From positions 1 to 32,968 of the forward strand of contig CAKKSD010000012.1 in assembly GCA_919902995.1 (NCBI GenBank): DNA of 32,968 bases, given 5' to 3'. This stretch comes from Thermodesulfovibrionia bacterium. Lineage in GTDB: Bacteria; Nitrospirota; Thermodesulfovibrionia; JACRGW01. The notes below the pieces were generated by a model that was not told the origin of the DNA, ran no database searches, and worked only from the letters and a program-made list of their open reading frames with translations. A program made the translations under genes and the position numbers. Positions 8,482 to 17,356 of this stretch are shown piece by piece (the first letter of the stretch is position 1; every line of letters begins with the position of its first letter).

Positions 8482-9857
8482 GACAATTTATTCTTTCTTT
8501 TCTATTCATTTTTTTAATTCCGTCATATACCCTTGCAGTCGAAGACCCGACCCTTAGGGTGGAATACAGCCTCGAAGACCTATACAGAATTGGGCTCGAA
8601 CTCTCTGAAAGGGTGAAGATATCCGAGGAAGACCTCTTTATTGCGGAAAGGGAAAGAGATAAGGCGGTATCTTCACTCCTGCCAAAACTTTCTGCCTACG
8701 GGAATTATACGAGGTATACGGAAGAAAAACTATCCTCAACAGGTTCGGTGAGCCAGCCAGAAACATCAAGGTCCTGGGGTTTACGACTTGATCAGTCCTT
8801 TTCTTTAGGTGGAAGGGAATTTACTGCCTTTTCAATATCAAAGAATAATATCGAAAGATCCAGATATTATCTATATTCGGTTAAGGAGGATTATCTTCTT
8901 GTAATTGCCTCTTCCTACTATGATGTCCTCAGAGCAAAGAAGGCACTTGAGATCGCAATCGCCAATGTTGGGAGATTAACCAAACACCGCGATGCCGCTG
9001 CTATAAGGCTTAAGGTTGGTGAAGTTACAAAGACCGCCCTTCTCAGGGCAGAGGCAGAGTTATCAGGTGCGCAATCAGAAGAGATAAAGGCTAAAAATGG
9101 TTTAGAGCTTGCAAAGGCTGTTCTTACAAGGGTTGTTGGAATAGAAAGAGATTATGAAGTCAAGGAAGGTCCTCAGTCCTCGGCCAATAGTCCCCAGTCT
9201 GATATTAATTCTTTGATAGCTGACTGCCGACTGCCGACTGTTGACTGCCTTAAACAAATTGCCCTATCAGAAAGGGCAGAGATAAAGGGCCTCGAGTTTC
9301 AGAAGAAGGTTGCAGAAAGTCAAGTCACATATGCGCAGGGGGCACACCTGCCTACCCTCTCAATAGAAGGTGTTTATTCAAAAAAAGATGATGACCCTGC
9401 CTCTGCTTTCTTTGTTGAGGAAAGTATATACGGAGGTTTAAAATTAAACTTCCCATTCTTTGAAGGTGGTCTGAGAATAGCAGAGGTGAGAGAGGCAAAG
9501 GCGAAAATGAGACAGGCGATACTTGTCTATAATGATAAAAAAAGGTCAGTTAATGTTGAAGTAGAAAATGCCTATCTCAATCTGATAACACAGAAGGGGA
9601 TTTTGGAAAAGTTTGAGGCACAGGTAGCCTTTGCAGGGGATAACTATAAGGCCGTATCAAAACAGTTCGAACATGGTGTTGCGAACAGTATAGACGTGAT
9701 GGATGCAAATACTCTACTTGTCACAGCTGAAAGGCAGCTTGCGGATGCAAGATACAACTATCAGTTATCTATTCTTGCTTTAAAAAGGGCAACAGGAACG
9801 CTGTTAAAGACAGTCCTTAGTCAGGGGGCAGGGGTCGGCGGTCAGAAGAAGGACTAA
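8478..9857 (+). CDS. TolC-family outer membrane efflux protein
   Basis: Signal peptide, paired helical repeats, ANSIDVMDANTLLVTAERQLADARYNYQLSILALKRATG; adjacent pump genes. Confidence 0.9.
   Translation: MRQFILSFLFIFLIPSYTLAVEDPTLRVEYSLEDLYRIGLELSERVKISEEDLFIAERERDKAVSSLLPKLSAYGNYTRYTEEKLSSTGSVSQPETSRSWGLRLDQSFSLGGREFTAFSISKNNIERSRYYLYSVKEDYLLVIASSYYDVLRAKKALEIAIANVGRLTKHRDAAAIRLKVGEVTKTALLRAEAELSGAQSEEIKAKNGLELAKAVLTRVVGIERDYEVKEGPQSSANSPQSDINSLIADCRLPTVDCLKQIALSERAEIKGLEFQKKVAESQVTYAQGAHLPTLSIEGVYSKKDDDPASAFFVEESIYGGLKLNFPFFEGGLRIAEVREAKAKMRQAILVYNDKKRSVNVEVENAYLNLITQKGILEKFEAQVAFAGDNYKAVSKQFEHGVANSIDVMDANTLLVTAERQLADARYNYQLSILALKRATGTLLKTVLSQGAGVGGQKKD
9171..9250. repeat. AGTCNGC/GACTGCC-family repeat, in frame in TolC-like gene
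   Basis: GTCCTCAGTCCTCGGCCAATAGTCCCCAGTC followed by inverted GACTGCCGACTGCCGACTGTTGACTGCC; encodes GPQSSANSPQSDINSLIADCRLPTVDCLK. Confidence 0.65.
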
Positions 9858-9876
9858 ATTACAGGAGCAATTAAAA

Positions 9877-11127
9877 ATGAAAAACAGAAATTACATGGCA
9901 AGACAAATCCTCCCTCATTCCCCTTTAGTAAAGGGGGAACGGGGGAATCTTAAAAATAAAAAAAGTTTATTATTGATTGTTATTTTCTGTCTACTGTTTA
10001 CTGTGTACAGTCTACTTTTTCTTTCTGGTTGCAAAAAAAAGGAAGTAAAGGCGCCTCCAGAAAAGATGATAAATATACAGGTTCAGGCTGCCGAGAAAAG
10101 GTCTCTTCGGCCATTTGTTGAGACAGTTGGTACACTGAATCCATACGAAGAGGTTATAGTAAGCGCTGAGGTAGAGGGGATATTAAGAGATGTAAAAGTG
10201 GATGAAGGGACAGCAGTTACAAAAGGCGGGATTATAGCAGTAATCGATGATACGGATTATAGCCTTGAGGTTAAGAGGTCAGAGTCTGCCCTGAAACAGG
10301 CAGAGGCGAACCTTGCAAATACAAAACTCGAATTTCAGAGGAAAGAGGCACTCTACAAGGAGGAACTTATAACCAAACAGCAGTATGATGATATATCAAC
10401 AAGGTTATCCCTTACTGATTCAGATGTGGATAGGGCAAAGGCTTCCCTTGCACTTGCAAACCAGAGGCTTTCGAAGACAAAGATTGTCTCTCCTTTGTCT
10501 GGTGTTGTTAAGGAAAGTAAGGTAGAACGGGGGAATTATGTAAGAAACGGAACAGCCCTGTTCGTTATTATAAAGACCAACCCCCTTAAGCTCAATTTTA
10601 CAGTCACAGAAAAGGATGTAGGAAAGTTGAAAGTTGGACAGGATGTTCTCTTCAAAGTAGATGCCTTGCCTGACAAGGAATTTAATGGAAAGCTGAGTAT
10701 CATCTATCCAAGTCTCGAAGAGAAAACAAGAACGCTTCAGGTCGAGGCACAGTCCCAGAATCCTAAAGGAATTTTAAAGCCAGGGCTTTTTGCCCATATT
10801 ATACTCTATACCGATGAGGCAAGGGATACCATTATTGTTCCTGTTACATCCCTCCTTTACGAGGCAGACAAGATAAAGGTCTTTGTTGTTGAAGGAGAGA
10901 GGGCAAAAGAAAGGTCTGTAAAAATAGGGCGGAAATATAAGTTACAGTCCTCAGTTGGCAGTCCTCAGCCTGAAGCCAGAGAATTCACAGAGATTACTGA
11001 GGGAGTTAAAGAAGGAGAGTTGGTTGTCACGGTAGGACAGCAGAGTCTGTTTGAGAATGCTAAAGTAAACATAGTCGGCAGTCCTCAGTCGGCAGTCAGC
11101 AGTCCAAAACCAGCAGTCGAAAAATAA
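9877..11127 (+). CDS. RND efflux periplasmic adaptor (MFP) lipoprotein
   Basis: Lipobox LLFLSGC; VSAEVEGILRDVKVDEGTAVTKGGIIAVID biotinyl-lipoyl-like region; VPVTSLLYEADKIKVFVV. Confidence 0.93.
   Translation: MKNRNYMARQILPHSPLVKGERGNLKNKKSLLLIVIFCLLFTVYSLLFLSGCKKKEVKAPPEKMINIQVQAAEKRSLRPFVETVGTLNPYEEVIVSAEVEGILRDVKVDEGTAVTKGGIIAVIDDTDYSLEVKRSESALKQAEANLANTKLEFQRKEALYKEELITKQQYDDISTRLSLTDSDVDRAKASLALANQRLSKTKIVSPLSGVVKESKVERGNYVRNGTALFVIIKTNPLKLNFTVTEKDVGKLKVGQDVLFKVDALPDKEFNGKLSIIYPSLEEKTRTLQVEAQSQNPKGILKPGLFAHIILYTDEARDTIIVPVTSLLYEADKIKVFVVEGERAKERSVKIGRKYKLQSSVGSPQPEAREFTEITEGVKEGELVVTVGQQSLFENAKVNIVGSPQSAVSSPKPAVEK
9906..9948. repeat. Second copy of the GC-rich palindromic repeat
   Basis: AATCCTCCCTCATTCCCCTTTAGTAAAGGGGGAACGGGGGAATC; encodes ILPHSPLVKGERGN, cognate of the helicase insert. 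Confidence 0.65.
11072..11124. repeat. AGTCGGC-family repeat at 3' end of adaptor gene
   Basis: GTCGGCAGTCCTCAGTCGGCAGTCAGCAGTCC; encodes VGSPQSAVSSPKPAV. Confidence 0.65.
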
Positions 11128-11128
11128 A

Positions 11129-11518
11129 ATGGGGAAGATAGAGCGTTTTGAAGATATTAAGGCATGGCAGGAAACAAGAAACTTAGTAAAAGCGATTTAC
11201 AATCGCACAAATAATAATTCGAAGTTTAATCAGGATTTCGCCTTAAAAGACCAGTTAAGAAGGGCATCGATTTCAATAATGAGTAACATTGCCGAAGGAT
11301 TTGCAAGGAGAACCGATAAAGATTTTGCAAGATTTTTGTATATCGCTCTTGGATCGGTCTCAGAAGTACAAAGCCAGGTGTATGTTGCATTAGATTCAGG
11401 GTATATTACAAAAACTGAATTTAACGAATGTTACAGAAATACATCAGAAACAGCTAAATTAATTGTAGGGTTTCTTAAATACTTGACTGCTGACCGTCGA
11501 CTGGGAACTGAGGACTGA
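11129..11518 (+). CDS. Four helix bundle protein (S23 / 23S rRNA intervening sequence-like)
   Basis: FEDIKAWQETRNLVKAIYNRT..KDQLRRASISIMSNIAEGFARRTDKDFARFLYIALGSVSEVQSQVYVALDSGYI is the characteristic family pattern. Confidence 0.92.
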   Translation: MGKIERFEDIKAWQETRNLVKAIYNRTNNNSKFNQDFALKDQLRRASISIMSNIAEGFARRTDKDFARFLYIALGSVSEVQSQVYVALDSGYITKTEFNECYRNTSETAKLIVGFLKYLTADRRLGTED

Positions 11519-11519
11519 T
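11485..11519. repeat. Inverted copy of the AGTCGGC-family repeat at the end of the four-helix-bundle gene
   Basis: GACTGCTGACCGTCGACTGGGAACTGAGGACTGA, reverse complement related to 11072-11104. Confidence 0.6.
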
Positions 11520-11522
11520 TTT

Positions 11523-14500
11523 ATGTGGCTCGCTGATACATCCATAAAAAGACCTGTATTTGCAACAATGATTATCCTCGGGCTTGTTGTGCTCGGTGTT
11601 GTGAGTTATCCAAGAATCGGCGTTGACCTGTTCCCAAAGGTTGATTTTCCGATTGTCAATATCAATACCACGCTTAGAGGTGCGAGCCCTGAGATAATAG
11701 ATATTGACGTAACAGACAAAATAGAAGAAGCGGTTAATACTATCAACGGCGTAAAGACAATCGCCTCTACAAGCACGGAAGGGATTTCAACTGTAAGTGT
11801 TGAATTTGTCCTTGAAAGAGACATTGACCTCGCAGTTCAGGATGTAAGGGAAAAAATTTCCGTAATAAAAGGGAAACTGCCCAAAGACATAGATGAGCCG
11901 ATAATACAGAAAGTTGACCCCGATGCAAACCCTGTTATGTGGCTTGGACTGACAGGGCAGCGATCTGTCAGGGAACTGTCTACCTATGCTGACGAGGTTC
12001 TAAAGGAACAGCTTCAGAGGATAAACGGTGTCGGAGCCGTAAGGCTTGTGGGAACAAGGCTCAGACAGGTAAGAATCTGGCTTGATGCGGCTAAACTGAA
12101 TGCATACCAGATTACAGCAAATGATGTCATGAATACGCTTCAGAAGGAGAATGTTGAGCTGCCCGGAGGGAGGATTGAGAGCGATTCAAAGGAGTATTCC
12201 ATAAATGTAAAGGGTGAGATCAGGAGAGTTTCTGATTTCAATGATCTTATAATTGTCTATCATAAGGGGGCGCCTGTAAAGATAAGACATGTCGGCAGAG
12301 CAGAAGACGGCATGGAGGAAAAGCGCACTATTGCCAGATTTAACGGGATGCCCGCTATCGGCATAGGGATACAGAAACAATCAGGAACCAATACAGTTGA
12401 AGTTGTAGATAGGATAAAGAAGGAACTTTCAAACATCGCAAAGACACTTCCTCCGGGCATGAATATCGGAATAAACTTTGATCAGTCCACATTCATAAGG
12501 CGCTCTATAAAAGAGGTTCAGCATCACCTGATTTATGGAGGCATACTTGCAGTCTTTGCAGTATTTATTTTTCTTAAAAACATAAGGACTACCCTTATCA
12601 GCGCACTCGCAATCCCTACCTCTATTATTTCAACATTTACACTGATGAATGCATTTGGTTTTACGTTCAATAACATGACCATGCTCGGACTTTCACTTTC
12701 GATAGGCATTCTAATTGATGACGCAATTATTGTAATAGAAAATATCCACAGAAATATTGAGGCAGGGATGAAACCCATGGAAGCTGCTTCTTTTGCCACA
12801 GCAGAGATAGGGACAGCGGTTATGGCGACGACCTTTGCTATTGTTGCAATATTTCTTCCAGTGGCATTCATGAAGGGGATAATCGGCATGTTCTTTCTTC
12901 AGTTTGCACTCACAGTTGTATTTGCAGTGCTGGTGTCGCTCTTTGTTTCATTCACTTTGACGCCTATGATGGCATCACGGTACCTGAAAAGTCATAAATC
13001 GGAAGTCAAAAGTCAGAAGTCAAAAAACATGCTGCTATCTAAAATATCTAATAAACTTGAAGATTGGTATAAGAAGACAGAAGAGTTTTACAGGGAACTG
13101 TTACAGGTCTCACTCAACCATAAAGCGCTTGTAATAATTACGGCAGCAGGTTTGTTTGCTGTCAGCATTTTCATCACAAGGTTTATCGGTAAGGAGTTTG
13201 TGCCTCAGGAAGATCAGTCAAGGTTTTTTGTAAGGCTGAGGGCGCCGATAGATTATTCTGTTGATGAAGTTGACAGGATGTTCAGGCAGGCAGAGGAGAT
13301 AGCCCGGAATATACCTGAATTAAACACTGTCTATTATTCTCAAAGTGGAGGTCTCGCTAGAGAGACTAATAAGGCTGCGCTGATCATAGGGCTTAAACCA
13401 AAATCAGAGAGGGCAAGGACACAGCAGCAGATAATGGTGGATATAAGAAAAAAAATCAGGCAGATCCCAGGGCTTAAAGGAACTGCCGAGGATATTTCAC
13501 TTATTGGAGGTGGGCAGAGAAACGTGCCTGTACAGTACAGTATTAAAGGAAGAGACCTTGAGACTCTTGAGACATATACAAAACAGATTGTGAGTGAGTT
13601 TTCAAAATTGCCCGGGATTGTTGATGTGGATACGTCTCTTGAGACCGGCAAACCCGAGGTGAGGGTGTTCATTGACAGAGACAAGGCGGCAGATTTAGGA
13701 GTAAATGTTTCCACAATTGCAGAGGCAGTAAATTTTCTGATAGGCGGCGAAGTGGATATGACAAAGTTTAAGGATGAGGCGAGGGGAAGGAGGTACGATG
13801 TGAGGGCGAGGCTTATACGGCAGGACAGGTCAAAACCTGAGGACATAGGAAGGCTTTATGTAAGGGCGAAAGACGGCCGCCTTGTCGAACTCTCTAATAT
13901 CGTCGATATTCAGGAAGGTGGAGGCCCAAGTGTAATTAACAGGGTCGACAGACAGAGGGCAATAACTCTCTTTGCGAATCTTGAGGGGAAGCCCCTCGGC
14001 CAGGCAAAATCAGAACTCGATGCAATCTCAGCGAAGACCCTCCCCCCTGACTATTCCGGGATATACAAAGGAATGGCTGACATTATGGGTGAGTCCTTTG
14101 GTTATCTTATTTTCGCCCTTGTACTCGGGATCATCCTGGCGTATATGATCCTTGCATCACAGTTTGAGAGTTTTATCCATCCAATAATTGTGTTACTTTC
14201 GATGCCCCTCTCATTCATCGGAGCCTTCGGTGCCCTGCTGATAACCGGCAAAACCCTTAATGTCTTCAGTTTCATCGGGCTTATTCTTCTTATGGGGCTT
14301 GTTAAAAAGAATGCGATTCTTCTTGTGGACTATACAAACACACTGAGGGCAAGGGGGATGGAAAGGAGGGAGGCCATCTTAAAGGCTGGGCCTGTCAGAC
14401 TCAGGCCGATACTCATGACAACCTTCGCTATGATATTCGGTATGCTGCCTATAGCACTTGGTATTGGCGAAGGTGCCGAGACCCGTGCACCAATGGCGAT

Positions 14501-14657
14501 CTCAACTATCGGAGGGCTTCTAACATCGCTTTTCCTTACCCTCGTGGTCGTTCCTGTTGCATATGACCTATTTGATGAACTTCAATCAAAGTTTATGAAA
14601 AAGTCGAGATTCGAGAACCAAAAGTCCAAAGAGGAAGGATCGTATGGAAGAGATTAA
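11523..14657 (+). CDS. RND efflux permease (HAE1/AcrB-like)
   Basis: 1044 aa; MWLADTSIKRPVFATMIILGLVVLGVVSYPRIGVDLFPKVDFP; GILIDDAIIVIENIHRNIEAGM; GLILLMGLVKKNAILLVDYTN. Confidence 0.97.
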   Translation: MWLADTSIKRPVFATMIILGLVVLGVVSYPRIGVDLFPKVDFPIVNINTTLRGASPEIIDIDVTDKIEEAVNTINGVKTIASTSTEGISTVSVEFVLERDIDLAVQDVREKISVIKGKLPKDIDEPIIQKVDPDANPVMWLGLTGQRSVRELSTYADEVLKEQLQRINGVGAVRLVGTRLRQVRIWLDAAKLNAYQITANDVMNTLQKENVELPGGRIESDSKEYSINVKGEIRRVSDFNDLIIVYHKGAPVKIRHVGRAEDGMEEKRTIARFNGMPAIGIGIQKQSGTNTVEVVDRIKKELSNIAKTLPPGMNIGINFDQSTFIRRSIKEVQHHLIYGGILAVFAVFIFLKNIRTTLISALAIPTSIISTFTLMNAFGFTFNNMTMLGLSLSIGILIDDAIIVIENIHRNIEAGMKPMEAASFATAEIGTAVMATTFAIVAIFLPVAFMKGIIGMFFLQFALTVVFAVLVSLFVSFTLTPMMASRYLKSHKSEVKSQKSKNMLLSKISNKLEDWYKKTEEFYRELLQVSLNHKALVIITAAGLFAVSIFITRFIGKEFVPQEDQSRFFVRLRAPIDYSVDEVDRMFRQAEEIARNIPELNTVYYSQSGGLARETNKAALIIGLKPKSERARTQQQIMVDIRKKIRQIPGLKGTAEDISLIGGGQRNVPVQYSIKGRDLETLETYTKQIVSEFSKLPGIVDVDTSLETGKPEVRVFIDRDKAADLGVNVSTIAEAVNFLIGGEVDMTKFKDEARGRRYDVRARLIRQDRSKPEDIGRLYVRAKDGRLVELSNIVDIQEGGGPSVINRVDRQRAITLFANLEGKPLGQAKSELDAISAKTLPPDYSGIYKGMADIMGESFGYLIFALVLGIILAYMILASQFESFIHPIIVLLSMPLSFIGAFGALLITGKTLNVFSFIGLILLMGLVKKNAILLVDYTNTLRARGMERREAILKAGPVRLRPILMTTFAMIFGMLPIALGIGEGAETRAPMAISTIGGLLTSLFLTLVVVPVAYDLFDELQSKFMKKSRFENQKSKEEGSYGRD
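12989..13027. repeat. AAAGTC-type short repeat tract in the RND permease
   Basis: AAGTCATAAATCGGAAGTCAAAAGTCAGAAGTCAAAA; encodes KSHKSEVKSQKSK. Confidence 0.55.
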
Positions 14658-15744
14658 AACACCTACCCATGGTAATCAGAAGAGAAAGACTATCGCTATC
14701 TCAGCCCTCGCAATAATTGTGATTATTGTAGGCATCTCAGGCTATTTTTATATACAGTATAAAAAGAACCATATCTCAACAGATGATGCCTTTGTTGATG
14801 GACGTATCCATACTGTGAGTTCCAAGGTGCCAGGGACAGTAAAGAATATATATGTAACAGATAATCAGTTTGTAAAAAATGGAGAGGCACTTCTTGAGAT
14901 AGATTCACAGGATTTTGATATGCGGTTAAAAGAGGTATCCTCAGGACTCGATGTGGAAAAGACAAGGCTTTCGGAACTAAGGTATAAGCTTGATACAGCG
15001 AAAAAGCAGTTAGAAGAAATTAAATCTGCAGTCGAAGCTGCAAAGGCATATCTTGAACTTCAGGAAGCAAATATGAAACAGGCAGAGATAGATTTGAAAA
15101 GGGCAGAGGACCTTCTTAAGGAGGATGTCATCCCAAAGGAAAGATATGAAAAAACAAAGACAGGGTATGACATTGCAATTGCGCAGGTTAAATCTGCCAG
15201 AGAGAGTTTAAGACAGGCAGAGGCACGTCTTGTGACCCAGAAGGCACTAATAAAACAGACAGAGGCTTCACTGGAACCTCAGAAGGCATTGATCAGACAG
15301 CGGGAGGCTTCATTGGGCGCTGCTGAACTCAACTTGAATTATACAAAGATTTATTCACCATCAGATGGCTATATAACAAGGAAATCTGTCGAGAGAGGTA
15401 ACCAGGTTCAGACAGGTCAGCCACTTATGGCTGTTGTGCCACTTGATGATATATGGATTGTAGCGAACTACAAGGAAACACAGCTTGAGAGGGTAAAACC
15501 AGGACAGAAGGTAAAGATAAAGGTGGATACATATCCTGGCAGGATATTCAAAGGCAAGGTCGAAAGTATCATGGCTGGTACAGGTGCTGTTTTCTCCTTA
15601 TTCCCTCCTGAGAATGCAACAGGAAGTTTTGTAAAGGTCGTCCAGAGGGTCCCTGTCAAGATCGTCTTTGAAAAAGGCACAGACCCTGAGCACCTCCTTA
15701 GAGTCGGCATATCTGTTGTGCCGACGATAATTGTTGAAAAATAA
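14644..15744 (+). CDS. HlyD/EmrA-family secretion adaptor
   Basis: Single N-terminal TM; DDAFVDGRIHTVSSKVPGTVKNIYVTDNQFVKNGEALLEID; long coiled-coil; overlaps the RND gene by 14 nt. Confidence 0.92.
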   Translation: MEEIKTPTHGNQKRKTIAISALAIIVIIVGISGYFYIQYKKNHISTDDAFVDGRIHTVSSKVPGTVKNIYVTDNQFVKNGEALLEIDSQDFDMRLKEVSSGLDVEKTRLSELRYKLDTAKKQLEEIKSAVEAAKAYLELQEANMKQAEIDLKRAEDLLKEDVIPKERYEKTKTGYDIAIAQVKSARESLRQAEARLVTQKALIKQTEASLEPQKALIRQREASLGAAELNLNYTKIYSPSDGYITRKSVERGNQVQTGQPLMAVVPLDDIWIVANYKETQLERVKPGQKVKIKVDTYPGRIFKGKVESIMAGTGAVFSLFPPENATGSFVKVVQRVPVKIVFEKGTDPEHLLRVGISVVPTIIVEK

Positions 15745-15745
15745 G

Positions 15746-15831
15746 ATACAAGATGCAGGATTCAAGATTTAAGATTTAAAATATATCTATCATGCATCAT
15801 GTATCTTGCATCGTGAATCATAAGATTCAAA
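15746..15831. repeat. Imperfect inverted repeat between EmrA- and EmrB-like genes
   Basis: GATACAAGATGCAGGATTCAAGATTTAAGATT and CATCATGTATCTTGCATCGTGAATCATAAGATTC are related in inverted orientation. Confidence 0.5.
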
Positions 15832-15832
15832 G

Positions 15833-17356
15833 ATGAACAAATGGCTCATTGCAGTAACAGTAATGCTCCCTACTCTCATAGAGATAATAGATATCTCTAT
15901 TGTGAATGTTGCTCTCGGCCATATAAGGGGGAGCCTATCTGCGGGCATTGAAGAATCCACATGGGTTATAACATCTTATCTTGTAGCGAACGCAATAATA
16001 ATTCCTATCTCAGGATGGCTTAGCAGGCTCTTTGGAAGAAAGAATTACCTCATATTCTCAATCGTACTTTTTACATTCAGCTCATTCATGTGCGGTTCAG
16101 CGTGGAGCCTTGATTCCCTCATATTTTTCAGGATAGTGCAGGGTATAGGCGGCGGGGGGCTCCAGCCACTTTCCCAGGCCATCCTCTTCGAGACATTTCC
16201 GGTAGAAAAGCGTGGTATGGCGATGGCTATCTACGGAATCGGGATTATGTTCGGGCCTATAGTCGGACCCCTCCTTGGAGGATGGATAACGGATAACTGG
16301 TCATGGCCATGGATATTCTACATAAATCTCCCGATAGGTATTGTCTCTATTATAATGGCGTTATTTTTTATTATAGACCCCCCTTATATGAAGAGGATAA
16401 AGATGAAGATAGATTATACGGGGATTTTCTTTTTAGTTCTTGGTATCGGATCACTCCAGGTTATTCTTGACCTCGGTCAGAGGAAGGAATGGTTTGAATC
16501 CTACCTGATTTCCTGGCTTGCTATAATCTCTGTAACATCTCTTGCGACATTTATCGTAGTTGAACTTTTTTTTGCAGAACATCCGGTAGTAAATCTCAGA
16601 CTTTTTAAAAACATCTCCTTCAGCACAGGGAATACTGTAATGTTCTTTACGTTCTTTAACCTCTTTGGAAGTATCGTTTTACTCCCTATATATCTCCAGA
16701 CACTTATGGGTTATACCGCAACCCTTGCAGGACTTGTCCTTGGTCCCGGGGGTTTTGCAACAATGGTTACTATGCCTTTAGCAGGGAGGCTTGTTACAAA
16801 GATTAACTCGAAGGGGATTCTCGCATTCGGTATAATCATCTGTGCCTATTCAACATATCTGATGTCTGGATTTAACCTCCAGGCAGATTTTTATTCGATT
16901 TCCTGGCCGAGAATAGTTCTCGGTATAGGTATGGGATTTACGTTCATACCACTTATGACCCTTGCCTTTTCATCAATAAAAAAAGAAGAGATGGGTAACG
17001 CAACGGCGATATTCAATTTCCTGAGAAACCTTGGCGGAAGTTTTGGTGTTGCCCTTGTTACCACAATGCTTGCAAGGCGTTCACAGTTTCACCATGTCCA
17101 TCTTGTAGAGAATCTTACCCCCTTTGATAGGAGCTACCAGATAGCCACATCACAGGCTTCACAGTTCTTACAGTATAGGGGATTTGATGCAGTGACTTCC
17201 CAGCAGGGAGGTCTGGGTGCTATCTACGGGCAGTTAATGAGGCAGGCATCAATGCTATCCTTTAACGATGCCTTTTATCTACTGAGTATTCTTATGATCT
17301 GTACCCTGCCCCTTATGATGCTTATGAAGAGCGGCCAATCTCAAACTCCAAGGTAA
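15833..17356 (+). CDS. DHA2-family MFS multidrug transporter (EmrB-like)
   Basis: 14-TM-like protein; LIEIIDISIVNVALGHIRGSL, WVITSYLVANAIIIPISGWLSRLFGRK. Confidence 0.94.
   Translation: MNKWLIAVTVMLPTLIEIIDISIVNVALGHIRGSLSAGIEESTWVITSYLVANAIIIPISGWLSRLFGRKNYLIFSIVLFTFSSFMCGSAWSLDSLIFFRIVQGIGGGGLQPLSQAILFETFPVEKRGMAMAIYGIGIMFGPIVGPLLGGWITDNWSWPWIFYINLPIGIVSIIMALFFIIDPPYMKRIKMKIDYTGIFFLVLGIGSLQVILDLGQRKEWFESYLISWLAIISVTSLATFIVVELFFAEHPVVNLRLFKNISFSTGNTVMFFTFFNLFGSIVLLPIYLQTLMGYTATLAGLVLGPGGFATMVTMPLAGRLVTKINSKGILAFGIIICAYSTYLMSGFNLQADFYSISWPRIVLGIGMGFTFIPLMTLAFSSIKKEEMGNATAIFNFLRNLGGSFGVALVTTMLARRSQFHHVHLVENLTPFDRSYQIATSQASQFLQYRGFDAVTSQQGGLGAIYGQLMRQASMLSFNDAFYLLSILMICTLPLMMLMKSGQSQTPR

Noticed and set aside
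9171-11124. CRISPR array from regularly repeated AGTCGGC units
   Set aside because: Units are 7-12 bp, irregular, and lie in reading frame within genes; no constant repeats with spacers.
11129-11518. Diversity-generating retroelement accessory (Avd) locus
   Set aside because: No reverse transcriptase, TR/VR repeats or C-lectin target visible; only the S23-superfamily fold is shared.
13340-13846. 168-aa minus ORF within the RND permease
   Set aside because: Antisense shadow ORF of a high-confidence conserved gene; no recognisable domain.
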